A DNA stretch of 64,000 nucleotides from Natranaerovirga pectinivora. GTDB taxonomy: Bacteria; Bacillota; Clostridia; Lachnospirales; DSM-24629. Below, in pieces: positions 26,156-34,994 of the stretch; within the stretch, counting starts at the first letter, position 1; the number at the start of each line of letters is the position of its first letter. Below the pieces are notes generated by a model, which did not search any database, was not told the origin of the DNA, and saw only the letters and a program-made list of their open reading frames with translations. The DNA lies in contig NZ_SMAL01000002.1 of assembly GCF_004342165.1 (NCBI RefSeq), positions 248,001-312,000 of the forward strand. Reading direction: 5' to 3'. The translations under genes were made by a program, and so were the position numbers.

Positions 26156-26683
26156 TTATAAATTTATAATTAGAATACCATTTTTTGATACATAGGGTTC
26201 AGTACATCTACTCTGGTCAAAACAACAAGGTCTTTTTTTTCCAGAGTCAAGCATAGAACAAGCGGTTTGGATTCTTTTTTCTCTGGTTTGTGGATTATGG
26301 GTAGCGCGAATCCATCGTATCCATTCCCAACGAGCCTTTGTTGTAATAGTATTCCACTGGGATTCTAAATTAAATAAACTAAGAAATTTATTTAAATCAT
26401 CAGGTACTTCTGGTTCAATTAATGTGTTAGTAGATATAATGGACAATGAAATTATGTCACCAACCTTTAAAGCTAGTTCTTCACATAAAGAATTATCAAC
26501 CCTGAACCAATGGCTGCCCATACCATCTGGCTCGAGAGGAATTTTTATTTTAGTGGTGTTGATGGTTCCTTCAATCATAACCATTCCACGAGAAGGGAGT
26601 TCTTTACTAATATTTATAGGCAATCTTATGATTGTCCAGTCTTTTATTTGTAATAACTTTGTCTCAAATTCTAATAGTGTCAT
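26156..26683 (-). CDS. YdeI/OmdA-type DUF1905 protein
   Basis: The 175-residue product has a DUF1905 domain (about 5-80: IRLPINISKELPSRGMVMIE, LEPDGMGSHWFRV) followed by the YdeI/OmpD-associated helical part (about 95-150: FNLESQWNTITTKARWEWIR, WIRATHNPQTREKRIQTACS) and CCFDQSRCTEPYVSKNGIL. Cytoplasmic, function poorly known; some relatives are annotated as bacteriocin-protection proteins. GGAGGG lies 9 bases before the ATG. Confidence 0.8.
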   Translation of the reverse strand: MTLLEFETKLLQIKDWTIIRLPINISKELPSRGMVMIEGTINTTKIKIPLEPDGMGSHWFRVDNSLCEELALKVGDIISLSIISTNTLIEPEVPDDLNKFLSLFNLESQWNTITTKARWEWIRWIRATHNPQTREKRIQTACSMLDSGKKRPCCFDQSRCTEPYVSKNGILIINL

Positions 26684-27201
26684 TTCATATACCCTCCTTT
26701 GATGTTTCCATAAAAAAGTATGACCTAGTTTTTAGTATATACTACGGCACTAATTTTGTATACTTCGACAAGATCAATAATGTCATTTAAATAGCGTATT
26801 TTTAATCTTAATTAAGTAAAAGGGAGCACCAGTTTATACTGTAATTAGTTTTTAATGAGGTGTTATTGTTGATAAAAACTATATCATCGTAATACTTTGA
26901 CAAATATTTGAATATTGAATATAATACTTAATAAGATAAAAAAAGGTAGAGTTAGAAATAAATTAATTAACCGAATATACATAATCTAAGGACAATCGCC
27001 TTAGGTTTTTTAACTCATTACATTTAAAAGGATCTTGCTGAAAGTTATATCAATAGTGACTATATAAAAATATATAGTGCTAATAATGAAAGGAATTGCT
27101 TTAGGAGAAAAACTGATAGAACCCATAAGGATAACCATCGGTATGGTTTGGGAATAAACACTCGTATACATCTATTTGTTAAATAATTTGGGAGGTTCAG
27201 A
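26684..27201. other. intergenic region of about 520 bases
   Basis: Mostly A/T-rich with no recognisable gene. A hairpin with T run at 26986-27012 (CTAAGG/CCTTAG then GTTTTTT) ends some plus-strand transcript of unknown nature. The rest, to the GGGAGG of the next gene, shows nothing. Confidence 0.5.
26986..27012 (+). terminator. orphan intrinsic terminator
   Basis: CTAAGG (26986-26991) and CCTTAG (26999-27004) are followed by GTTTTTT. No plus-strand gene lies within 900 bases upstream. Confidence 0.5.
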
Positions 27202-28140
27202 ATGAAACATTTTAAAATTATCGTAGTTGGTGGACTGTGTTTAAGTCTACTATTAAATTATATTTTGATAACAAGGATTAAGGACATAAATAATACACTA
27301 AACCATATTTCAAATAATAATCAGCACATTATGAATACTGTTAATTCACAAATGGGCTATGTTAGTAATGCGATTAATAGAATGCAAGAAGAACAGAGTT
27401 GGTTAAGCAGGGTTGATGTTAGAACAGAATTAAGTGATACCCATAAGAACCAAGGATCAGTAAATTTTGAGTGGCAAGTAAAAGAGTTGCAAAGTAATTC
27501 TGAGGTTCATTTAAACTACAGGATAGCAGAGGGTGAAGAGTATACATCTGTTAAGGCTGAGCCTAGTGGAAATGGGTTTTTTAGAGTTGAATTACCAATT
27601 GATATGGATGTAGAACCTATCTGGAATATTGGAATTAGTAGAAATGTTGGAGTCAGTAGAAATGGTATAAGTAATAATGTTGAAGTTGTTGTAGATGAGA
27701 AATATCCAAAACAAAATAGAATGAGTTTTAGTTATTATATATCAGTGTCTCATGATGAAACTATAAAAAATAGTGATATTAACATTTTTAATATTGAGGA
27801 GATAGGTGCTCAATATTATGGGTATTTAGATGTTTATGGATATATTAACGAAAACATTAATGATAATAATAACTACAATTTAACTGTAATGAATGGTAAT
27901 ATGTATAATACATCAGTTTTTTTAAAAGATGCATTTCTAAAGAAATATAATGATGGCCGGCTAATAGATGAAGAAAAATTCGTTAACCAAGAAATGAGAT
28001 ATTACGACGGAACACCAGCTAGAGAAGATTCGTTAACAAAAACCATATCATCAGAGGATAATGTTGACTATAATCGTCTTGTGTTAAAAGTAGTATATAG
28101 TGATGGTTCTGTATTTGAAAGAGAGATTTATAGTAAGTAG
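27202..28140 (+). CDS. membrane-anchored extracytoplasmic protein, unknown
   Basis: The 312-residue product starts with one hydrophobic segment (IIVVGGLCLSLLLNYILI, residues 6-23) followed by a short coiled region (INNTLNHISNNNQHIMNTVN) and a long beta-rich, Asn/Asp-rich domain. No cysteine lipobox is seen, so it is likely a signal anchor. I do not recognise a family. GGGAGGTTC precedes the ATG. It is transcribed alone, with a terminator after it. Confidence 0.75.
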   Translation: MKHFKIIVVGGLCLSLLLNYILITRIKDINNTLNHISNNNQHIMNTVNSQMGYVSNAINRMQEEQSWLSRVDVRTELSDTHKNQGSVNFEWQVKELQSNSEVHLNYRIAEGEEYTSVKAEPSGNGFFRVELPIDMDVEPIWNIGISRNVGVSRNGISNNVEVVVDEKYPKQNRMSFSYYISVSHDETIKNSDINIFNIEEIGAQYYGYLDVYGYINENINDNNNYNLTVMNGNMYNTSVFLKDAFLKKYNDGRLIDEEKFVNQEMRYYDGTPAREDSLTKTISSEDNVDYNRLVLKVVYSDGSVFEREIYSK

Positions 28141-28167
28141 TATAGTGATGGATAAATCTATTAAAAG

Positions 28168-28213
28168 ATAACCCACGAATATTCTGGTTCTCATCTCGTG
28201 GGTTATTCTTTTT
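28168..28213. terminator. terminator between convergent genes
   Basis: ATAACCCACGA (28168-28178) pairs with TCGTGGGTTAT (28196-28206), followed by TCTTTTT. Confidence 0.75.
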
Positions 28214-28232
28214 ATGACTGATAACAAAAGAA

Positions 28233-29072
28233 TCACTTCTTAGCTTTTATTAAAAGATTAACATTAAAACCATCCTGTGGTCCTTTATAGCGAGGGAATT
28301 TCTTAATATTTGCTGATTTTTTGCCAATTAAAATAGCATATGTAGGACATTGAGAATAACAACGCAAACATAAAGCACAGTTACTATCAAAGACATAGGT
28401 GTTTTTTGATTTAATAATGTTTTTCGTTGGACAAATATTTACACATTTATCGCAGTTTACACAACGAGAAGAATCAACACTAAATCCTTTGCTTGCAGTA
28501 GTAATAAGTTTATTAATATGACTTCTTTGAAAAATGCCTATGAGAATACCCAAAGAGTATTTACCTCGAATATTCTTTTTGTTATGAGTAATATTTAATG
28601 CGAGCTGTTTTATAATGGGTAAGTTTTTACGGTGGAGGGATATAACACGATCATCATTTTTAGGCGCATAAAATCTAAATCTAGGTAAATGGAGATTATT
28701 CATCATTTTAAAATGAATGGTTTGCTTAAGTTTATAGCCTTTTTTTATAAGGTGTTTTCCAATAAAGTAGGCTGTATCACCAGATGCTAGGGCCTGAGTG
28801 CCAAAGATACTAATAGTTTGATTGTTATTTGCCTTTGGAAAACTGTGAATAAAATTAAGCATTGGAATGGGGGCTGTTGAACCATAAACAGGAAATCCAA
28901 ATACGATATGATTAACATCGGTAATTTGATTTAATATATCTTCATCTTGAATACATTCTATGGAGAAACAATTGACTTCCCAATCATTAAGAACCAGTTG
29001 TTTTTTTAGTTCCTTGGACACCCACCAGGTATTACCTGTTCCGCTAAAGTAATAAATAATTGCTTTTTTCAA
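28233..29072 (-). CDS. EFR1-family flavodoxin-ferredoxin fusion
   Basis: The 279-residue product has a flavodoxin-like N-terminal domain with the FMN loop FSGTGNTWWV (about residues 9-18) and two 4Fe-4S clusters near the C-terminus: CVNCDKCVNICP and CALCLRCYSQCP. This is the EFR1 family of Clostridia, presumed electron carriers with unknown partners. The start is TTG 29072, with AGGAGGG 7 bases upstream. Confidence 0.88.
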   Translation of the reverse strand: MKKAIIYYFSGTGNTWWVSKELKKQLVLNDWEVNCFSIECIQDEDILNQITDVNHIVFGFPVYGSTAPIPMLNFIHSFPKANNNQTISIFGTQALASGDTAYFIGKHLIKKGYKLKQTIHFKMMNNLHLPRFRFYAPKNDDRVISLHRKNLPIIKQLALNITHNKKNIRGKYSLGILIGIFQRSHINKLITTASKGFSVDSSRCVNCDKCVNICPTKNIIKSKNTYVFDSNCALCLRCYSQCPTYAILIGKKSANIKKFPRYKGPQDGFNVNLLIKAKK

Positions 29073-29284
29073 AACAAATCCCTCCTAATATTAACACCTC
29101 TAATTAACGATAGCATAGACGGATGATTGGGTCAATTATCTTAAATGAGTAAGTGGGTTATGAAGGACTTTTTTTGTGTAGATGTTTATATTTTTTAATG
29201 ATAAAATAGTAACAACGTCACCTTATGCCTATGGCTTAGGAACAGACATAAGCTTTATTGAAAATATAATGTAAGGAGAATTCC

Positions 29285-30187
29285 ATGAAAAAAAATACAT
29301 ATTTTTATATATTAATGATTGTTTCTATGACCTTTTGGGGAGGCAGTTGGACTTCAGGTAAAATAATTTCACAGTCTGCGTCACCTGAAATTTTAATTTT
29401 TTGGCGCTTTTTTATTACATTTATATCATTTGTACCTGTCGTACTGTATTTAAAAGTACCATTAAAGTTAAATAAAAAAGGCTTTATTCAAGTACTAATA
29501 GGAGCAGTCTGTTTAGCAGTTTATAATTTTCTTTTTTTTATTGGGCTCACTGTTGGATTGGCTGGAGCAGGGGGCGTGTTGGTTACAACATTAAATCCCT
29601 TATTTACGTTTTTAATTACGGCCATATTATTCAAACAAAAGTTTGAATGGAAACATATGATTGGGCTTTTTGTAGGGTGTATCGGAGGGTTTGTTTTACT
29701 TGAAGGATGGAAGTTTAATAGTGGGCAAATATTAATGGGTGGGAATTTACTTTTCTTTTTTGCAGCGATTACATGGGGATTTCTTTCTATAACTAGCCAA
29801 ACTTCAAAAAAAAATATTCATGCCTTTACTTTTAGTTTTTATACATATGGTATAACTGCTCTGATTACTTTGTTTTTATCTATTCCTAAAGGCTTATTTT
29901 CTACCCACTATATGACAACTGGGTTTTGGATCAATGTCATTTATATATCTATAGGTGTAACAACATTTGCAACGACTGCGTACTTTTTTGCAGTAAGTAA
30001 TTTGGGTGCAAGGAGAGCAAGTTCTTTTATCTTTCTTGTGCCAACAAGTGCAATGATTACAAGTTGGTTATTATTAGGAGAAGTCCCTAGGTTAGTTACT
30101 ATCATTGGGGGAAGTTTATCTTTAATGGCTGTTTATATTATGAATACTTCATATAAAATAAAATTTTTAAAACAAAAGCTTGTTTAA
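29285..30187 (+). CDS. EamA/DMT-family membrane transporter
   Basis: The 300-residue product has ten hydrophobic segments arranged as two EamA repeats (MTFWGGSWTSGKIISQ at the start of the first, FFAAITWGFLSITSQ at the start of the second). DMT transporters export metabolites or amino acids; the substrate here cannot be read. AAGGAG precedes the ATG. It ends 28 bases before the response regulator gene and may be co-transcribed with the following module. Confidence 0.88.
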   Translation: MKKNTYFYILMIVSMTFWGGSWTSGKIISQSASPEILIFWRFFITFISFVPVVLYLKVPLKLNKKGFIQVLIGAVCLAVYNFLFFIGLTVGLAGAGGVLVTTLNPLFTFLITAILFKQKFEWKHMIGLFVGCIGGFVLLEGWKFNSGQILMGGNLLFFFAAITWGFLSITSQTSKKNIHAFTFSFYTYGITALITLFLSIPKGLFSTHYMTTGFWINVIYISIGVTTFATTAYFFAVSNLGARRASSFIFLVPTSAMITSWLLLGEVPRLVTIIGGSLSLMAVYIMNTSYKIKFLKQKLV

Positions 30188-30215
30188 CTATAATACTATC
30201 TTAGAGGTGGATATA

Positions 30216-30911
30216 ATGTCTAAAATATTAATTGTAGAAGATGATATGCAATTATCTAATGCTTTGAAGACTGGGTTAGAAGGGTATGGATATCAAGTTA
30301 TTGTGCCAGAAACTTTGATCAATATAGAAGAAGTGTTTGAAGAAGTTGCCCCGGACCTAACGCTTTTAGACGTTAACCTGCCATATAAAGATGGCTTCAC
30401 ATTATGTCGTTTGTTCCGTTTGAAATCAGAGGCACCCATTATCTTTATATCTTCTAGGGGTAGTGAATTTGAGCAGATATATGGTATGGATATAGGTGCT
30501 GATGAATATATAGTTAAACCATTTAGTTTGCAACTTCTAGAAGCTAAAATAAAAACGGTGCTTAGGCGATATCAAATACAAAATATAAAGAATATAGAAG
30601 TTCAATACAATGGACTTGTTATAGATACTGACCATTTTAAATTGTATTATAGAGATAAGGAAACAACTCTAAGTCGAAATGAGCTTATTTTATCAAAACT
30701 CTTTATAGCTAATCCTAATAAAATATTTGAAAGATATGAACTTTTAAAGGCTTTATGGGATACCGATATTTTTGTCCACGAGAACACTCTTAATGTAAAT
30801 ATTAAAAGACTAAAGGATAAGTTGGCTACTCTCGAATATCCATATTCTATAAGGAGTAAGCGATCAGTAGGTTATTATATGTCATTAGGAGATGGTATGG
30901 ATGAAAATTAG
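30216..30911 (+). CDS. OmpR-family response regulator (BceR-like)
   Basis: The 231-residue product has a receiver domain (ILIVEDD, phosphorylated Asp in LTLLDVNLP, KPF motif) and a C-terminal winged helix (LSRNELILSKLFIANPNKIF, RSKRSVGYYM). With the kinase and ABC genes downstream it forms a BceRS-BceAB-like antimicrobial-peptide sensing and detoxification module. The start is ATG 30216 behind GAGGTGG; an upstream in-frame ATG at 30180 overlaps the transporter gene and lacks a ribosome site. Confidence 0.88.
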   Translation: MSKILIVEDDMQLSNALKTGLEGYGYQVIVPETLINIEEVFEEVAPDLTLLDVNLPYKDGFTLCRLFRLKSEAPIIFISSRGSEFEQIYGMDIGADEYIVKPFSLQLLEAKIKTVLRRYQIQNIKNIEVQYNGLVIDTDHFKLYYRDKETTLSRNELILSKLFIANPNKIFERYELLKALWDTDIFVHENTLNVNIKRLKDKLATLEYPYSIRSKRSVGYYMSLGDGMDEN

Positions 30912-31932
30912 AAAAAAGCTTATAATGTTGTTTTTTAAAGAAATAAGAGTCGCGTTAATTGCCATTATATTAATAATGCTTATAAATTTTTTGTATTATA
31001 GACTTGAATATAATGTATTAGATTTGACCTTTCCAATAATAACTTTTTTTACAATTTTGCTTATATACATAGGTTATGAATGGTTTCATTTTTATCCTTT
31101 AATGAGATGCGTATTATTAAAAGAATCTCTAGAACATAAACCCAATGAATATTATAAGCCAAGCTATTTACAGATTATCCAATATGTGGAAGAAATGCAT
31201 AATGAGGTGCTAAATAGACAAAATGAAATATTGAACACATATCAATCAGAAAAATATATTATTGCACAGTTTTTACATAACATGAAATCGCCTTTGACAG
31301 TGATGAAATTATACAATGAGAGGTTTGGTCCAGTCTTAGTTGAAGAAGCCCTTCAGTATCATTTATATATAAAGCAAGAATGTGATCAATTGAATGAGTT
31401 ATTAGATGGAACCCTTAATATCTTACGGCTCAATGAATTTGCTAAAGATCTGATGCCAACTAAAGTTAAAATATATGATTCAATTAAGAAAGCCATTAAT
31501 CAGAGGCAATCATCCTTTTTATCACATCAAGTATATCCAATTCTAAAATTTAATGAAGATCAAAAAAAGATAAAAGTTATTACTGATGAAAAGTGGAATG
31601 GTGTTATTCTAGATCAAATCTTATCCAATGCTATTAAGTTTTCATATGAATGTAAAAAAGAAAAATCAATACATATTTATGTAGAAGAAAGAGAGAAGAA
31701 CTTTACTCTTTGTATTAAAGATAATGGAATTGGTATACCAAACTACGACATTAAAAGGGTATTCGAGGTGTTTTTTACAGGTGAAAACGGACGTAAGGTG
31801 CCACGATCTACTGGCGTTGGTTTATTCTTATGTCACCAAATCTGTTCAAAACTTAATCAAGACATTAATATTGAATCTCAAGTAGAAATGGGTACCTGTG
31901 TTAAAATAACATATCCTATAGCTTATTACTAG
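30901..31932 (+). CDS. BceS-like intramembrane-sensing histidine kinase
   Basis: The 343-residue product has two N-terminal membrane segments with almost no external loop (about residues 12-30 and 42-60), as in intramembrane-sensing kinases that rely on their ABC transporter to detect peptides. The H-box is FLHNMKSPLTVMKL; ATP-binding motifs are LSNAIKFSYE (N), DNGIGIPNYD (G1) and GVGLFLCHQI (G2). The start is ATG 30901, 9 bases after AGGAG and overlapping the regulator end by 11 bases. Confidence 0.88.
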   Translation: MKIRKKLIMLFFKEIRVALIAIILIMLINFLYYRLEYNVLDLTFPIITFFTILLIYIGYEWFHFYPLMRCVLLKESLEHKPNEYYKPSYLQIIQYVEEMHNEVLNRQNEILNTYQSEKYIIAQFLHNMKSPLTVMKLYNERFGPVLVEEALQYHLYIKQECDQLNELLDGTLNILRLNEFAKDLMPTKVKIYDSIKKAINQRQSSFLSHQVYPILKFNEDQKKIKVITDEKWNGVILDQILSNAIKFSYECKKEKSIHIYVEEREKNFTLCIKDNGIGIPNYDIKRVFEVFFTGENGRKVPRSTGVGLFLCHQICSKLNQDINIESQVEMGTCVKITYPIAYY

Positions 31933-31934
31933 AT

Positions 31935-31954
31935 TTATTACAAATTTGTAATAA
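31935..31954. promoter_or_regulatory. 20-bp perfect palindrome ahead of the bceAB-like genes
   Basis: The half-site TTATTACAAA is followed directly by its complement TTTGTAATAA. It sits just after the kinase stop, about 66 bases before the -35 of the transporter promoter, and is a good candidate binding site for the BceR-like regulator. Confidence 0.55.
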
Positions 31955-32000
31955 AAAGCCTAATCTTTACGGTAGATATAGATTGAGTTTTTGTATATGC

Positions 32001-32028
32001 TTGTTTTACAAGTAAAAAAAGATATAAT
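32001..32028 (+). promoter_or_regulatory. promoter of the bceAB-like genes
   Basis: TTGTTT (32001-32006) and TATAAT (32023-32028) are 16 bases apart, 17 bases before the ATPase start. Confidence 0.6.
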
Positions 32029-32045
32029 AGGCTGGGAGGAAGCAT

Positions 32046-32804
32046 ATGTTAGCTTGTAAGAATGTAACTAAGATATATGGTGTTAAAGGCTCTGATAACA
32101 AAACAATTGCACTTGACAAACTATCTTTAGAAGTTCAATCAGGTGAGTTTGTTGGTATAATGGGTCCTTCAGGAAGTGGTAAGTCTACTTTGCTAAGTGC
32201 CATGGGTGGTATTATTAATATTAATTCAGGAGAAATATTACTTAATAATAAGAATATTGAAAACCTATCACAAAATGAAATCGCACTATTTAGAAGAAAT
32301 CATATGGGTTTTGTCTTTCAAGATTTTAATCTAATGGATGGGTTAACAATAAAAGAAAATGTGGCATTACCATTGATATTAAATAAAGAAGAAGGTAAGA
32401 AAATAGAAAACAAGATTAATGAAATTATGAAATTCTTTTCAATTGAAGATATTAAAGACAAATACCCTTGGAACGTTTCGGGAGGACAACAACAAAGAGC
32501 TGCCATCGCTAGAGCAATAATTCATAAACCACAAATTCTTTTTGCAGATGAACCTACTGGTAACATTGATTCAAAAGCATCAGAAGAGATTATGACTTCG
32601 TTCAAGCATATAAATGAGGAAAAAGGTGGAACAATTTTAATGGTAACACATGATCCATTAGCAGCAAGTTATTGCAATCGAATTACTTTTATTAGAGATG
32701 GCACGATATTTAGCGAGTTAGATCGAAAAGGAGATCAAAAGAGTTTTTACCATCAAATTATTGCCAGTCTTAAAATGATGGGAGGAATTACACATGAAAT
32801 TTAG
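32046..32804 (+). CDS. BceA-like ABC transporter ATPase
   Basis: The 252-residue product has Walker A GPSGSGKST (about residue 40), Q-loop FQDFNLMDGLT, signature VSGGQQQRAAIARAI and Walker B ILFADEPTGNID, as in the LolD/MacB group. It energises the adjacent permease. GGGAGGA precedes the ATG. It overlaps the permease gene by 11 bases. Confidence 0.93.
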   Translation: MLACKNVTKIYGVKGSDNKTIALDKLSLEVQSGEFVGIMGPSGSGKSTLLSAMGGIININSGEILLNNKNIENLSQNEIALFRRNHMGFVFQDFNLMDGLTIKENVALPLILNKEEGKKIENKINEIMKFFSIEDIKDKYPWNVSGGQQQRAAIARAIIHKPQILFADEPTGNIDSKASEEIMTSFKHINEEKGGTILMVTHDPLAASYCNRITFIRDGTIFSELDRKGDQKSFYHQIIASLKMMGGITHEI

Positions 32805-34809
32805 AAGTATTGTGTGGAAGAACTTCCTATTTAAGAAAAAAGATTGGATGAATATTTATTTTATTGCATCAGGTTTGGTATGTTTATTCTATATATTATA
32901 TAACCTATCCATGAATACTGTGTTGATTGGCGAACTAAACAACTATTCTGATTTTTTTATGAACACGGTACTTTTGATTGGTGCATTAATAATTTTTGTG
33001 CTTTCTTTACTTTATATCCCTTATATGGGTAAGCTTTTAATACTATCCAGAATGAGAGAATATGGCATTTATTTGGTAATAGGTTTGAAAAGAAGTGGCG
33101 TTTTAGGGATTTTTTTATTTGAGAGTATTATTTTATTTGTAGCATCTTGGATTACAGGAATACTCTTGGGAAGTTTATTCGGCAATCTAATTATTGCAGT
33201 TATTAAAAAAGTGTATGTCATAGAGCAAAAAATAGCTTTTGTTGATATAAGTAGTCCCTTTATAAGTTTCATTCTTTTTGGATTTGTATTTGTCATTAGT
33301 ACGCTCTTTTCATTTATTTACTATTCTAGAAAAGAACCATTAGAAATCATTAAAGGAAATCGAAAACCAAGAAAATTGTTTATAGAAAATGGTTATCTAG
33401 GATTTATTGGATTAATCATATTTTTACTAATGGCATATTTCATAGTTTATATTGTGGCATACAATCGAATTCCAACTTGGATGAGCAATTTGTTAGAATC
33501 GCAAAAAGGTATGCAGCTTGTAATAATATTGATTTTATTGATATTATTCTTAGGATTGTACTTATTTATCTCACAAAGTATTCTTTTGATAATAAAATTA
33601 TTTTTTAAAATTAAAGTATTCTACTATAATAATTTATTACATTTACGTGAAGTTAGGAATCATATTGTAGATAATAGTATGATTATTTTTTTGTCAGTAG
33701 TAGTGCAGCTCCTAGTTGTTATAGGTATTGGCATGGTAATTATACAATACAATAATATAGAACAATCAACAAGATCCTTCGAAATTTATGATTTTGCAAG
33801 TGCATATAGTAATGAAGTCAAGGGTTTTGAACAAATCTATATGGAAGTGCTTAAAGAACAAAAAGTAAAAGAAATAGATGCCATTCAAATAGAGTTTATA
33901 ACACCTGTTTTTACAACTGAAATGCCTGATATAGTAATAAAGATGTCGCAAATAGTAATCTCTGAAAAAGAAATAGTAAAACTTTTAGAAGAACCTATTG
34001 CTGTTAATAAAGGAACTTATAGTGTTATACATACCTTTAAAAATGCCACTATGCGCAAAATGCCTGAGACAATTGAAATAATGAACGGTGTAATACCCTT
34101 AGAGTTTAAAGAAGGATATTCTCTGGATTCTAAAATAATTAATTATATGAGTAGATATCATACAGGTTATCTTATTATTTTAAATGATGAAGATTATAGA
34201 AACATTAGAATAAATCTTAGAGAGGATAGAATAGGAGAATTGTACTTAAGTTATTTTAATAATAAAAAAGATTCGAAGAAGGTAGCAGATAAAGTAGCTG
34301 ATATCCTTTATGAAAAATATAATGTTAATAATTTTCAGTTAGCCTATCGGTTTGACAGATATAATGAAAACCCATATTTTATAGCTGATTATTATTCTAC
34401 TTATGAAAATAGTTTATTTTCAACAGGAGCAATGATAATTGTCTTATATCTTTTGATTTTTATATTTGCTATAGCATTTAATAGTATTCTATACTTCAGG
34501 CTGATACTTGGGAAGGAAATTTTACTAAAAAATTATTTGCAATTAAAGCGTATAGGTATTACAGACATTGAAATGAGGCTTTATATAAGGCAAGTTTTAC
34601 GGCCTATTTTTATACTTCCTACAGTATTGTCTACGGTTTTTGTATTTATCTTGTTAATAGTAGTTCAAAATACACATTTAAGCAGTTTATTAGTTAGAGA
34701 CACATATTATTATGTATGGTTGGTTTTAATAATACAAGGTTGTAATCTCTTTCTTTGTTATTGGTGTTATTTTTTAGCTAAGAAAAATTACTATAGAAGT
34801 CTATTCTAA
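32794..34809 (+). CDS. BceB-like ABC transporter permease
   Basis: The 671-residue product has about ten membrane segments with FtsX-type parts at each end and one large extracytoplasmic domain (about residues 325-535) between segments 8 and 9, the hallmark of BceB permeases that recognise cell-wall-active peptides. GGGAGGA lies 8 bases before the ATG. It works with the ATPase upstream and signals to the BceS-like kinase. Confidence 0.9.
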   Translation: MKFRSIVWKNFLFKKKDWMNIYFIASGLVCLFYILYNLSMNTVLIGELNNYSDFFMNTVLLIGALIIFVLSLLYIPYMGKLLILSRMREYGIYLVIGLKRSGVLGIFLFESIILFVASWITGILLGSLFGNLIIAVIKKVYVIEQKIAFVDISSPFISFILFGFVFVISTLFSFIYYSRKEPLEIIKGNRKPRKLFIENGYLGFIGLIIFLLMAYFIVYIVAYNRIPTWMSNLLESQKGMQLVIILILLILFLGLYLFISQSILLIIKLFFKIKVFYYNNLLHLREVRNHIVDNSMIIFLSVVVQLLVVIGIGMVIIQYNNIEQSTRSFEIYDFASAYSNEVKGFEQIYMEVLKEQKVKEIDAIQIEFITPVFTTEMPDIVIKMSQIVISEKEIVKLLEEPIAVNKGTYSVIHTFKNATMRKMPETIEIMNGVIPLEFKEGYSLDSKIINYMSRYHTGYLIILNDEDYRNIRINLREDRIGELYLSYFNNKKDSKKVADKVADILYEKYNVNNFQLAYRFDRYNENPYFIADYYSTYENSLFSTGAMIIVLYLLIFIFAIAFNSILYFRLILGKEILLKNYLQLKRIGITDIEMRLYIRQVLRPIFILPTVLSTVFVFILLIVVQNTHLSSLLVRDTYYYVWLVLIIQGCNLFLCYWCYFLAKKNYYRSLF

Positions 34810-34994
34810 AGTTATGATGATGATTGATACTATGGTGATTATGTTCAAACAAAAGGTTGAATGGAATATATGAAAATGAGGTAAATAGATAATTTGTATA
34901 AAAATATGGTTTATTTTTGTGTAATATATAAGTTGATATATATAAGCATTACCTTTAGTATTAAGATTAAGTTATAACTTTGAGGAGGAATATG

